Shown: one piece after another, positions 22,264-31,931 of the stretch
How positions within the stretch are numbered: the first letter of the stretch is position 1
Layout: each line of letters opens with the position of its first letter
Source: Branchinecta lynchi
Taxonomy: Eukaryota > Arthropoda > Branchiopoda > Anostraca > Branchinectidae
Length of the DNA stretch: 64,000 bases
Assembly: GCA_023053575.1 (NCBI GenBank)
Contig: JAKZAP010000001.1
Location: 31,142,533 to 31,206,532 of the forward strand
Reading direction: 5' to 3'
Notes under the pieces: model-generated
What the model saw: only the letters and a program-made list of their open reading frames with translations
What the model was told of the DNA's origin: nothing
Databases searched by the model: none
Program-made: the position numbers and the translations under genes

Positions 22264-23094
22264 CTAGTGCTGAGATTTAATTTTTGACACGGCTGCTGTT
22301 TTTGCTGCACGATTGGGGCGACGGCAGGAAATATTTTTTTCTGCATTTTGATCGACTTCGGTTTTGTTGTTAATAAGGGACTGAGGCTTAAATTGTCTTC
22401 CCTTAATAACCCCGTTCCACGTTTCCGGTAAAGAGTACTCGCCTGTATCTCGGTTAATGCCTGTTTGGTTTTTCTTTATCTCAACGGCTTCTCGAATGGT
22501 TTGATGGAGTCCGGTGCACGTTGCAAGAATTTGGGCTTTTTCAAAATGTACTGAATGGGATGGGTTTTCGAAAATATGTTCTGCAAGTGCAGATTTGAAA
22601 GTATAGTTATGACGGTGTCCGTTGGAGAGGGCGTGGTCAATTTCTTGCTCATGCTCTGCAAGTCGTTTTCCGAAAGTTCTCTCTGTCCTTCCTACGTAAC
22701 GCTTTCCGCAATCACAAGGTATTGAATAAATGCCTCTTTGGTACTGATTTGGGACTTTATCTTTTCCGGAGTTTAGGTAAGACAGCAAAGTATTTTGGGT
22801 TCTGTGAAAGACTTGGATGTTGTATTTTTTCAAACTTTTGGACAATTTTTCGGTTACTCCGCGGACGTACGGAAGGTAAACGCGGGCATTTTTTTCTTCT
22901 ACCTCACCATTACTAGTAGAACTTACAGGATCTTTGGGGGATGAATGCAGCTTCAGTCGTCTTCTGATGATCTGTTCAACCAGTTGAATGGGGTATTTGT
23001 TTCCAAACAGGACGTCCCGAATGTGGCAAAGTTCGTCATCTAGGAGATTTTTGTCGCAAATTTTGATGGCTCGGTCGACTAGCTCGGTCGACAC
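22264..23094 (-). CDS. Penelope-like GIY-YIG endonuclease domain (5' truncated polyprotein)
   Basis: This is a 276-codon open frame, reported from a GTG at 23094 because no ATG-led start exists; the true N-terminus with the reverse transcriptase is missing. The GIY-YIG nuclease begins at residue ~119 (RGIYSIPC, with CxCGKRYVGRT giving the second YVG half at 133-135), followed by R144 and H148/E149 of the catalytic core. A CDCG pair of cysteines within the motif is usual in Penelope proteins. A positively charged C-terminal tail ends ...KIKSQH. The upstream ~110 residues (HIRDVLFGNKYP..., LPYVRGVTEKLSKSLKKYNI) match the linker region between RT and nuclease in this class. The role would be target nicking during retrotransposition. 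No stop or frameshift interrupts it. Confidence 0.85.
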   Translation of the reverse strand: MSTELVDRAIKICDKNLLDDELCHIRDVLFGNKYPIQLVEQIIRRRLKLHSSPKDPVSSTSNGEVEEKNARVYLPYVRGVTEKLSKSLKKYNIQVFHRTQNTLLSYLNSGKDKVPNQYQRGIYSIPCDCGKRYVGRTERTFGKRLAEHEQEIDHALSNGHRHNYTFKSALAEHIFENPSHSVHFEKAQILATCTGLHQTIREAVEIKKNQTGINRDTGEYSLPETWNGVIKGRQFKPQSLINNKTEVDQNAEKNISCRRPNRAAKTAAVSKIKSQH

Positions 23095-23596
23095 GTTTTA
23101 CCGGAAACGTGGAACGGGGTTATTAAGGGAAGACAATTTAAGCCTCAGTCCCTTATTAACAACAAAACCGAAGTCGATCAAAATGCAGAAAAAAATATTT
23201 CCTGCCGTCGCCCCAATCGTGCAGCAAAAACAGCAGCCGTGTCAAAAATTAAATCTCAGCACTAGTTTTTCCGTGCAGTGATTATTCAAAGTAATAGATT
23301 CAGGCAAGTACTCATAATAGAAACGTAGAACGAGGTCATTAATACAATAATATTTAAGTTTTCAGCCCCTTATTAATGAAAAAACCGAAGTTGATCAAAA
23401 TGCAGAAAAAACCCTTTCCTGTCATCGCCCCAATCATGCAGCAAAAACAGCGTCGTTGTCAAAAATTAAATCTCAGGACTAGTTTTTTCATTATACTGGT
23501 ACTTGAAGATAATTTACCTTAATAAGATATTTATAGTCGGTAGAAGCTTCAGTTATTTGTTACAGGTTTGTTTCCTTCCCCGAAGTTGAACAAGAA

Positions 23597-23656
23597 GATT
23601 GACAGCCTGACGAGGACCCTTGCCAAAAAGGGCCGAAATATCGCTGATGAAAAATC
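23597..23656 (+). ncRNA. Hammerhead ribozyme motif, right arm of Penelope-like element 1
   Basis: Inverted counterpart of the 21873 motif. Core CTGACGA is at 23607-23613 and GAAA at 23635-23638. Stem I is GATT...CAGC / GCTG...AATC and stem III is ATAT. Cleavage is predicted between 23642 and 23643. The loop of stem II has one base change (GCCAAA). The core is intact. Confidence 0.8.
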
Positions 23657-24052
23657 AGAGCTGACGTATCCGTGTAAACATTGTTTGAATAAATGTTTCA
23701 AAGTCAGCTTGTGCTCAAAGAATATTTAACCACGGTAACTATATTTGCAATTAGTCGTTTTTGCAGTTACCGTGGTATTTGATACCACGCTTGCTCTGCA
23801 AAACCGCAATTGCCAAAACTGCGCTTTTCGAGGTCATCCCAAAGGAAAAACTGATATCCAGTCACACCACCAAGTGTCAAACTTTTGTCCCACCAAGTTG
23901 ACAAAATCCTAGGCTCTATTGTTGGTAATGATGAAAGTGAGATTACTTTTTCAGATACCCCGGTCGTTGTGTGTGAATATCAGATACCACGATAACCGGA
24001 AAAACGCCTTTCGACTGTGGTATCAGATACCATGGTATCTGCAAAAACACAA

Positions 24053-24489
24053 ATAAGGTTCGACATGTCCAGGGACAGACGTTGTTGTCTCTCTCTGCGG
24101 TGTCTTAGAAAGTTGCAAGTTGAGGGGATATCGGTCAAGAGTAGTATATATACTTAGGATCGAAGAGACAAGAAAGCACCTCCTTCAAATGTTTTCATCG
24201 AAAAGAGTAGACAGTCCCACAGATATTGGCCTCATAGACATAGACATTTTTTCAATTTCATCAAAAACACATAAATTAAACAAACAATTTACCATTAACT
24301 GCCACTTTTAAGACAAAAAAATCCTGATTGTGGCCATAATTCTAACCACCATGAATCCACTATTTCTTTCCCTAATTTTTGCGAATTCGGTGTTGTCCAA
24401 GAAACAGAAATGTAGTTGAACTTCGTTTGTGGCAGTCTATGGATACTTATGCGATTAGGCAATAAACAACACAAATAATGGTTTTTTCT
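24053..24489. other. No gene seen
   Basis: A 63-codon frame at 24120-24311 has no recognised domain. The rest is AT-rich intronic sequence. Confidence 0.35.
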
Positions 24490-24860
24490 TCAGGATTTAT
24501 TGTAAACTCCTTCTCAATTAGGCGAGGCCGTTTCAGCTTTCAAATCTCAACTGGCCTATTATGAACGGAGATGACACTTGACGTGTGAAGTGGAATTGAG
24601 CAATTATACGAGGACATGTTTGAAGTGTAATTGTAATTCCACTAAAAGACAAGTGTCACCGATAGTGAGTAACAGGTCATTTGCCCTCCCATGACTATCC
24701 CTCGCGTGACCAACCTATTCCTCAGTTGTCCTGAAAGGCCTCGCCAGGCCTCGCTCCGTAACAATCTCAACTGACCTATTATTCACTATCGGTGACACTT
24801 GTCTGTTAGTGGAATTATACTTCAAACATTTTCTCGTATATGGCGTAAGCTGAAATAAAA
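24490..24860. mobile_element. Foldback repeat with GACAAGTGTCACCGATAGTG arms
   Basis: ATTCCACTAAAAGACAAGTGTCACC... (~24641) is mirrored by ...GGTGACACTTGTCTGTTAGTGGAAT (~24793). A further inverted GGCCTCGCC pair lies between them. Similar phrases at 24545-24625 suggest a duplicated arm. No coding potential. Confidence 0.5.
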
Positions 24861-25500
24861 TTGAATGATTATTGAATTCGTTCAGTCATCCGGACTCTCT
24901 TATTTCTTTTCTGGATCTTCCTCTCTTGTTTGACGAATTTTCTCAAACCCATTGAAAAGTCATATGAATGTCATTACAACCCCTCTTGGCCTCCTGTTAA
25001 GAGCCTCTATTTTACCCATCGGTTTAGTGGTCTCGATCATACTTCTGATAACAGCCCATGCTACGAAAATTGTAATGAGTAGAATGTGACATCTGGAGAA
25101 AAGAAGGGACTGTAACTACAAAAAAGGAAAATTTAAAAATTCCTTCCGTTTATTGTATACCTTCTTAAATTAGCTACCGGTAGATTCCGAATTTCTGCCA
25201 ATACAGTCCACCGATCGTTCACAAACTCGTGGCAGAGAAGTCTCACTTTTTCTTATTTCTATCCTATTTAGCAAAAGGCGTGTCGTTTTAAAGAAAGAGT
25301 TCCGTTCTTTTGTAGCCTTTAAAAATTACTACAAAATGGTATCTTAAAATTTTGCCGCCACCGTCTTGCTGGCCTCAATAACTTGAAACAGAGATTGTCT
25401 TTGAACACGGAAAGCATATACCTGCTCATAACGAGTTTAGAGTGCCGTTCCCCCCTTAAAGCTGGATCGGGTAATGAACCAGCCAGTCGAGGACATAATA
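24861..25500. other. No gene seen
   Basis: Intronic sequence without recognised features up to the family E element. Confidence 0.35.
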
Positions 25501-25853
25501 GTTGCGTTTTTGCAGATACGGTGGTATCTGATACCACGATCTAAAGTCGTTTTCGCAGTTACTGTGGTATCTGATACCATGGTCAAGAGGCGTTTTTGCA
25601 GTTCTCGTGGTATCTGGCCAGTTATCGTGGTATCTGATACTGAGATATGAAATTTTGATATCAAATTCTGTCAAATTGATGGGGAAGAAGTTTGGCACTT
25701 AGTGATGTTTGCGATGACTTCGATAAAGGTAAATTTCGGCAATAGCCGTTTTTGCAGAGCTGCCTTGTATTAGACACCACGGTAACTGCAAAAACGACTA
25801 ATTGCAGATCCAGTTACCGTGTATCAGATACCATGGCATCTGCAAAAACGCAT
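25501..25853. mobile_element. Family E palindrome-rich element, uninterrupted copy
   Basis: Starts GTTGCGTTTTTGCAGATAC after TA (25499-25500) and ends with the inverse ATCTGCAAAAACGCAT. Inside are repeated GGTATCTGATACC palindromes at ~25523, 25566 and 25628, each followed by GTTTTYGCAGTTA-type sequence. TA flanks would fit Tc1/mariner-like transposition. No coding potential. Confidence 0.65.
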
Positions 25854-26068
25854 AATAATGTAAAGAAGCTCCAACGCTAGCTGAGTATGCAACGACTTAG
25901 TGGACAGAAAACGACTTATATATTAATTTATTTACAGTAAAAGAGGTTAGGCTGGGTGAAGCTTCTCTCCCTACAAAACACAAGAACTATTGTTTAACAA
26001 CACTGCATTATACACTGTTACAGCAAGGATAGGGGAGAGTTGGGTAGTATGACACGGCGGGTTAGAGT

Positions 26069-27952
26069 ATGACACAGAAGATCACTGTACCATATAGTCT
26101 CCTACAATCCAACGTGCAAAGGAATAACCAGGAAACGAAAATACAGGTTAATGCCTTCTGTGCTGAAATCACCCACGCACTACTAACCGCAGAAAAGGCT
26201 GCTATTCCCGTCAGGAAAATTCGTAAAGATACTGAAATCCCTGGGTTCTCAAAGAATCAAGAGCTAGTGAAAGCATGTCAGGATGCTAAGTTTTGGTTCT
26301 CTGTGTGGAGGGAAAGCGATCGCCCTAAATCCGGTGTTTTGAATTGTCTCCGTGTACACACAAAACGTAAATTTGAGAAAGCCCTCAAGCAGCATCGCAC
26401 AAATGTGAAAAATGAATATACGGAGAAAATAATCAACGATCCAAGTCGTCTATGGAAAGACCGCGTGAAAGATCGCCAAAACACGCCTAAGTCCATGCCT
26501 TGTGATCCCAGCGACTGGCGAGCATACTTTACGAGCGAATTTAGTGCCCCTGATCCCTGTGTAGCTAGACCTTATACCGAGCAACTTGAATCTGTGCTAT
26601 CAAATTCGAGCTTTCCGGACTTCACCGTATCTGTTTCGGATGTAACTGCAAATGTATTTAAACTGAAAAAGAAAAAATCGCGCGGAGTTGACGGTTTGTG
26701 TGCACTTCACCTTATGAATGGTACTCCTCTTTTGTTTGAAATGTTAACATTATTGTACCAGATCATATTCGTCGTCGGTATTGTACCCGACGTTTTCTGT
26801 ACAGGACAGCTTACGCCCATCCTGAAAAAAGGGAAGCCAGCTAACATTTGCTCCTCGTATCGCCCAATTACCGTGTCGCCAGTTTTATGCAAGCTTCTTG
26901 AAATGCTTATATTGTCGAATGTTAGACACTGTTGCCAAATGCCAAACCACCAGTTTGGTTTTACAGTAGGTCTTGGTTGCGCTGACGCTCTTTTCGCCCT
27001 TGCTGCTATTTTGTCTGATTCTGAGGCAACGGGTGACCCACTAGTTATTGGTTCTTTTGATGTAAGCCGGGCTTTTGACTCTTCAGTGCATGCGCAGATC
27101 CTTCTAGAAGCTTACAAACAAGGGCTAAATCTGTGTATTGTTAGAGTTTTATATTACATGTACAATAACCTTAAAGCGCATATCAAAATACCTTCAAGTC
27201 CGGCCGAATCCGTTGTTGTACCGGTTCTTAAAGGGGTAAGGCAAGGCTCAGTTGTGTCTCCGAGTTTGTATAACAATAGTGTTTTGCCAGCACAAGCCCA
27301 AGTAGCTACGTCTTGTGTTTCAAAAGGGATTGATGTTTCGTTGATGACGTATGCTGACGACCTGCTTAATTTGAACAGGTCTGCCGATCGACTATCGAAG
27401 AATTTTGACGTGTTGAATAGGGAATACAATAACGTAGGTTTATCGTTTAATGTGTCAAAATCGGCTGTATTGTTTTTCAACGCGGAGTATTGCGAAGAAG
27501 AAATTTCTTTAGGCGATTCAGTTGTGAAACCATCCGAGAGTATTACTTACCTTGGTTTACCAATCGGTCGAAGCCTCCACTCCACCGCAACGCTGCTTGT
27601 ACGACACGTAGAGGCGAAAATCCGGATTGCGTACGGGTCAATTATTGGTAACAGACATCGATTCTGCCGTAGATACCTCGCGTCGCTGTATAATGCCATT
27701 GCTCTTCCACATGTACTGTATATAGCACCTTTTTGGAAATACTTGTCGTCCGCGCAGTGTGCAAAAGTAAGAGTTCTGTTTTTTCGATTCGCGAAGTTCC
27801 TTCTGAGACTTCCCCCGTGGACGAGGAACTCCTATATCATGCGTACGTACGGTGTATCCGATCCAACAGTTTGTGTTAACCGTGTCGTTGAGAATTTTCT
27901 GGAAAAGGCTAAGGGAGGAGCGAACCCGTGGCTAGCCATCCTCTGCCAGTAG
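26069..27952 (+). CDS. Non-LTR retrotransposon reverse transcriptase, 627 codons, endonuclease missing
   Basis: This single open frame runs from an upstream linker (PGFSKNQELVKACQDAKFWFSVWR, with SRLWKDRVK) into a complete reverse transcriptase. The RT has KKKSRGVDGLCALHL, FCTGQLTPILKKGKPANICSSYRPITVSPVLCKLLE, then HQFGF, FDVSRAFDS (catalytic Asp), VRQGSVVSPSLYN and the active-site YADD at 27350-27361. A thumb/C-terminal part follows (KSAVLFFNAE, ITYLGLPIG). No stop interrupts it. The apurinic endonuclease expected upstream is absent, and the in-frame ATG at 26069 is just the first one in a 5'-truncated copy. The clade is uncertain. The fragment at 62640 belongs to the same or a close family. 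Confidence 0.9.
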   Translation: MTQKITVPYSLLQSNVQRNNQETKIQVNAFCAEITHALLTAEKAAIPVRKIRKDTEIPGFSKNQELVKACQDAKFWFSVWRESDRPKSGVLNCLRVHTKRKFEKALKQHRTNVKNEYTEKIINDPSRLWKDRVKDRQNTPKSMPCDPSDWRAYFTSEFSAPDPCVARPYTEQLESVLSNSSFPDFTVSVSDVTANVFKLKKKKSRGVDGLCALHLMNGTPLLFEMLTLLYQIIFVVGIVPDVFCTGQLTPILKKGKPANICSSYRPITVSPVLCKLLEMLILSNVRHCCQMPNHQFGFTVGLGCADALFALAAILSDSEATGDPLVIGSFDVSRAFDSSVHAQILLEAYKQGLNLCIVRVLYYMYNNLKAHIKIPSSPAESVVVPVLKGVRQGSVVSPSLYNNSVLPAQAQVATSCVSKGIDVSLMTYADDLLNLNRSADRLSKNFDVLNREYNNVGLSFNVSKSAVLFFNAEYCEEEISLGDSVVKPSESITYLGLPIGRSLHSTATLLVRHVEAKIRIAYGSIIGNRHRFCRRYLASLYNAIALPHVLYIAPFWKYLSSAQCAKVRVLFFRFAKFLLRLPPWTRNSYIMRTYGVSDPTVCVNRVVENFLEKAKGGANPWLAILCQ

Positions 27953-28094
27953 TTTTGTTTATGTACATAATGTGTAAATACTGTTGATGATGTTTCATAG
28001 TGTGATTTCTCTTTTCTTTTTCATTTTCATACTCCGTTCCTAATTCCTTGTGAATTTTCGGGTAATAAAATTACTTACTTACTTACTTACTTAC
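27953..28094 (+). repeat. 3' UTR and (CTTA)n tail of the LINE at 26.1 kb
   Basis: A short untranslated stretch after the stop contains AATAAAA at ~28064. It is followed by six (ACTT/CTTA) units at 28071-28094. A tetranucleotide tail in place of poly(A) marks the 3' end of the retrotransposon. Confidence 0.8.
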
Positions 28095-28659
28095 AATCTC
28101 GGAACTATTGGTTCTATCTGTTTTATTCATCTCGCTCACAAGCAGTTAAGAAACATCTACTATGCAAAGGAGAAGACGAGTTTTCAAAAACAAATGATTA
28201 ATCAGTCAGAACTTAAGCAAAAAAACATAATTTTTGACCCTCAAAGTAAGTTTTTTGTCTAATAATGGCATAGAACAACCATTTCTTGCAGGGACCTAGT
28301 TAAGGTATTTAATTATCATAAGCAGTTGAAAAACTGCTGGATATGTCGATGGATATGCACACAATCTAGGAGGAAATGCAAGTCCCATTAAAAATGGGAG
28401 AGTCGGGTAGAAGGCTATAACACAAATGGGAGAGTCGGGTAGTAGGCTATGACACACTTTTTGGCGGATGTTCAACACGTTTATAGTACCCGACTGACGT
28501 TTGTGACATGTAAGATTTATATCGTATATGGATGTTGCTTGTTTGTGTTGTTTAATGGAGCTTCCAGAATTTCTCTTGTTATTTATTCGGTAATATAAAT
28601 ATTGGCGATAATAATATGCAATAAGCCATACAAAATATGTACGAAACCTTCGTTTTTCG
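28095..28659. other. No gene seen; short GGGAGAGTCGGGTAG repeat
   Basis: AATGGGAGAGTCGGGTAG..GGCTATAACAC is repeated twice in tandem at 28395-28455. A related phrase GGGGAGAGTTGGGTAGTATGAC lies at 26033, just left of the LINE. A 138-codon minus-strand frame across the region has no domain. Confidence 0.5.
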
Positions 28660-29040
28660 GGTTCAATCACACATGTGGGGTGGAGGGACGGGGAATTGGA
28701 ACCTTGTGACATGCATGGGTTGCGAAAGGATCAACCGATTAGAGTGAAACATAATGGGTTGTAAGAAAAGATGCCCTAATTTTTAGGCAACTGTGAGAGT
28801 TAGAGGTGGCAGTGGGGCACACAGAATCTTGCGGCAGCCCTAGGGATGAAACAAGTGGACTGATCTGGATGAAACATAGAAGTTACAAAGATCATATGCT
28901 CTACATGATCTAGAAGTTTCTCTTTACTTGAAATTTTCCAAAAATGCTCAGATTAAAGTTAAACTTCATACATAGTAAAAGAAGATGCCCTAGACAATGC
29001 ATTTCTGTTTCCGAACCGGGTTTGTCCACGCTGAGCACCA
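28660..29040. repeat. Family C interspersed repeat, third copy
   Basis: Carries the same kind of phrases as 14870-15257 (GGATGAAACAAGTGGACTGAT, ATGCTCTACATGATCTAG, GATGCCCTAGACAATGC) but is more diverged. No coding potential. Confidence 0.4.
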
Positions 29041-29865
29041 GCATGCCCTAAGGACCGACTGGGTCCTGATAACCTCAGATAACCCATTTTGACCAAAAAT
29101 GGGTTTTTCCCTGGTCAAGTTATGAACATTATTCACTGGGCAATCTGGGCCCTTTTGCCCCTGAACCGGGTGGGTGTCAGGGGTTGGAACCTCAACTAGA
29201 CCCAACAACCACAAGTTTACTGGATACTTCATTGGTTCACAATTTATCAGCTCCACAAAAAAACATGAAAACCGAAAACCGGAAACCGAAAGCTGCTACA
29301 GCGCTCGCAAGAGTGGATTGTTCATAAATGAACACTCTAACTAAAAACTCTGTCAGTGTCTATCTCACATCAGCCTTTCCGTTAACCATTCTAAATGTCA
29401 GTATCTCAATTCAACAGCACGAAAGATTCCTGTGTTTCTTTTTCTAACGAGAAACTCCCCCAACCATAATTTGGCTTGGCATGATAATAGTTCAGTCTCT
29501 CTGATTTTTTTTTTGTAAAAACACTGTTTCAGCTGTTAACGACTCTATTCGTGTCGGATACGGAAAACTAGTCCCCAACCTATTTCCAACAGAGGAAGGT
29601 ATAACAGAAAAACCCTTTGTAACTAGTATAATAGCTTTTGTTCTCCCTCTGTTCGTAACCTTTCTGAAATTTTTGGGCGACGAAAAGACGTAAAATGTAT
29701 CAGGACTTTCAAATACTATAGATTTGTTTTATACCTTCCTCGTCGATACAGGAATTCACGCCTTACGCAAACTATTTACCATCTGAGCATTGTGCAAAGC
29801 TATCGTCAATTGCTCAGGACCTCAACCACTTTTCTACTTTTCATCTGGGAAAAAGATCTTTTTTT
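29041..29865. other. No gene seen
   Basis: Unassigned intron 1 sequence. The minus-strand 88-codon frame at 28990-29256 has no recognised domain. Confidence 0.35.
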
Positions 29866-30250
29866 TTAGATAAATAAGATAAGATAAGATTTTATTTGCG
29901 CTAAGACCCAACGGTCAAGGCACATACATATAGAACAAAAAACACCACCACACACAAAACATATTAAACTCCTATAGGCACACCTATCCCTATGGGGTAG
30001 GGCTACCCTGAGGAACGTCACCAACTGTTTTATATTTCCAAAATTCCCCATTAAACCACACATCCATTATCCATTCTTCATCCATCCCCCTTCCGTTCAC
30101 TCCAAAAATTTGAAACCTAAGTTGACTCAAACTTTCGCATTCACACAATGAATATTTTAAATTCTCATCCATGCTACCATACATCGGACATGAATAAGGA
30201 CCGGACCCTTTGCCCTCCCAATATACCGTCTTCTCTCCTGATTGTTCCTC
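29866..30250 (-). mobile_element. LINE 3' fragment with (GATAA)n tail
   Basis: The minus strand encodes a C-terminal retrotransposon segment with YSCPMYGSMDENLKYSLCECESLSQLRFQIFG, a degraded version of the C...C....EN..H.L.EC..L...R zinc-knuckle tail. Downstream it reads TGGGTCTTAGCGCAAATAAAATCTTATCTTATCTT, a pentanucleotide tail at 29872-29895. Only the last part of the element is present. Confidence 0.6.
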
Positions 30251-30663
30251 TTTAGACCTGATTGTTCCTTTTTTGTGTTTTGCTTTTTCTTTTATCCTCT
30301 ACATTTACTACGTTATCGAAAGCTCGTTGTAGTTTTTTCCTTTATTTCTTGTACTGCAAATTTGTTCTTTTTTATAAGCTTTAAATGATAAAATGTTATC
30401 ATCATCATCATCATGCTAAGGCCGCTTGCAATGCAGGGCGGACTAACCAGAACCTGCTCGTGAGCCCTGCTGCAGCGAGGAGTTAGCCGGTTTTCATCAA
30501 CTCACAGGTGAACCAAAAGAACGCGTTTTAAGGGAAGAACCGGACACTGGTGACTAAACACCAGAGACAGCCCGGAGTGCAACGAACGCAGCTTTAAGCT
30601 AATGGACCGAGACTGAGGAAGGGTTGGTTTGTACAATCGAGAAATCGAAAGCTAATGACTTAC
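30251..30663. other. No gene seen; intron 1 next to SDR exon 1
   Basis: Holds a short (ATC)n run at ~30401-30414. Nothing else recognised before the exon 1 donor. Confidence 0.4.
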
Positions 30664-30810
30664 CAACACGATTTCGCCCTCGACAGACCGCTTTGGGGCA
30701 GATACGAAGCACCTCCAAACTGCCTCAACTACTGAGCAGATTAAGCGGAACAGCAAAACACAGACATCGAACAGTATAATTATGAAGGCATACATCTGTA
30801 ATAACATCAT
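30664..30810 (-). CDS. SDR16C-like dehydrogenase, first coding exon (membrane anchor)
   Basis: This exon encodes residues 1-49 of a short-chain dehydrogenase/reductase. Two adjacent ATG codons (first at 30810-30808) are followed by a hydrophobic stretch, residues ~3-35 (YAFIIILFDVCVLLFRLI), which would anchor the enzyme in the ER or lipid-droplet membrane as in HSD17B11/13 and RDH10. The exon ends ...RSVEGEIVL, the usual lead-in to the Rossmann fold, directly before a GTAAGT donor (30663-30658), phase 0. The next exon opens with ITGAGHGIG, so the junction reads exactly like the family. A TAG just upstream (forward cta at ~30834-30836) may be the acceptor of an intron in the 5' UTR, so a non-coding first exon could lie further right. 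No promoter was recognised. The family acts on retinoids, steroids or other lipid alcohols; the substrate here cannot be told. Confidence 0.85.
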
Positions 30811-31528
30811 CTTTCCGGGGCTAACTTGAGAACCTAAAATAAATATAGCGTTATTTCCAACAACTAGGCGCGTTCGCAGCACTCCCAATGGTTTCTCAGT
30901 TTTTTACTCAATAGTATCTGGTTAGTGTTCTACAAGAAGTTTTTTGGTTTCACCATTTCGAAGTGACTTCTAACTAGAACTAGCCTCCCGACCAGGTCGC
31001 GGTGAGTCTGTACTGTTGAGGTAAAACTAGACAGTGGTGAGTCCAAGAACGGTTTACAATACTAGGTAGCAGTAACCAGTTAATCCAGAAAAGACTTGTA
31101 GACAAACCAGATACCACTAGTTGGTACTCCGACTGCAAAGAACGCAGCCACTATCGTCTTTCAGCACAAATCCTTTTTATACAAAACAAGAAAACCTCAC
31201 AGGGTTCCATGTTTTCCCTCGTCCCACAACCCACGGATCCCGAAATCAATGCGCCCCTGAGTAAACCATACCACGAAAAGAATGCTGAGACACTAAATAT
31301 ACGGAACTCATACCTCGCCTACTGTATCACCTAAGGCGTATATATATATACGCCACTAATCCTCAGGAAGAAGGAGTAAGCGTGTCCGTACGACTCAAAC
31401 TCAACGACTCAAATCCTGTGTCAATCAATCACCGGAATCTTTGGGAGCAGCTGTGACACCACTTCTGCATTTCTTCCGCTTGCTACCCGGAGAGGTCGGG
31501 GATTCTGCTAGTCATCAAGAGTATTCTC
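30811..31528. other. Upstream region of the SDR gene; no promoter recognised
   Basis: A short pyrimidine-poor acceptor-like TTTATTTTAG|GTTCTC (minus strand, ~30834) could begin the exon holding the start codon. TATATATATA at ~31341-31350 is a simple repeat and I would not call it a TATA box. No transcription start can be assigned. Confidence 0.35.
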
Positions 31529-31921
31529 GCCGTTCCCCGAGGACTCCTCGAGGAATCGAAGGGAACGGCGAGAATAGAGGAAGTCACTCCACACGGACTC
31601 CGCGTAAGGAAAACAACGAGAACACGGTGAATGCTTCCAAAATGGGTTTTGTTCCAAAAATAAATATGCAGTTGACGAAATTAGTCTTGATCCACTTTAT
31701 TTTTGGTTTTGTTTATTCTGATTGTTTTTAATTTATTTTACATTACACCAACACCAGTAAAAATTAATTCCCCTCTGAATCTGGTAGGGAGTCCTTTTTG
31801 AAGATGGTGATGAAAATCGGAGCATTCCCCCTCCGTGGGGACTCGCGAACAAACAAAAACCCGGAACAAATAAAAACGCAGGGACTCCTCAAGTGGAGTC
31901 CTGGGGGAACGGCGAGGATAG
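31529..31921. mobile_element. MITE with CTCGCCGTTCCCCGAGGACTCC termini
   Basis: TATTCTCGCCGTTCCCCGAGG at 31530 is mirrored at the far end (GGAGTCCTGGGGGAACGGCGAGGATA, to 31921). It is also mirrored close by at ~31558-31577, so the left part alone forms a ~49-nt hairpin. No coding potential. Confidence 0.55.
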
Positions 31922-31931
31922 ACCTCTACAG

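Larger units (their letters stand above)
21836..23728 (-). mobile_element. Penelope-like element 1, palindromic, 1,893 bp
   Basis: The left arm 21836-22431 and the right arm 23096-23728 are inverted copies of each other. Between them is a minus-strand GIY-YIG reading frame. An exact 12-bp target duplication ACCACGGTAACT (21824-21835, 23729-23740) lies in a family E element, so the palindrome inserted as one unit. No reverse transcriptase is present: the coding part is cut where the inverted arm begins. Within each arm a ~216-bp segment is present as two diverged tandem versions (22046-22263 and 22264-22431). The right arm extends ~35 bases beyond the left arm. Confidence 0.85.
21789..24052. 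mobile_element. Family E palindrome-rich element, interrupted by a Penelope element
   Basis: The left piece (21789-21835) reads AGTTGCTTTTTTGCAGATACCGTGGTATC. The right piece (23729-24052) carries further GGTATCTGATACC-type palindromes and ends CCATGGTATCTGCAAAAACAC. The internal sequence of the right piece (CACCAAGTGTCAAACTTTTG... TTGGTAATGATGAAAGTGAG) recurs at ~37385-37450. No coding potential. Confidence 0.6.

Noticed and set aside
22476..22661. 61-codon minus-strand frame, identical at 61333-61518
   Set aside because: Its repetition only reflects the two Penelope-like copies; it is a shadow of the GIY-YIG frame.
28071..28094. (ACTT)n run as a regulatory or telomere-like repeat
   Set aside because: Its position right after the RT 3' UTR and an AATAAA signal shows it to be a LINE tail.
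31340..31352. TATATATATA as a TATA box for the SDR gene
   Set aside because: It is a simple dinucleotide run about 530 bases upstream of the start codon with no other core-promoter context.
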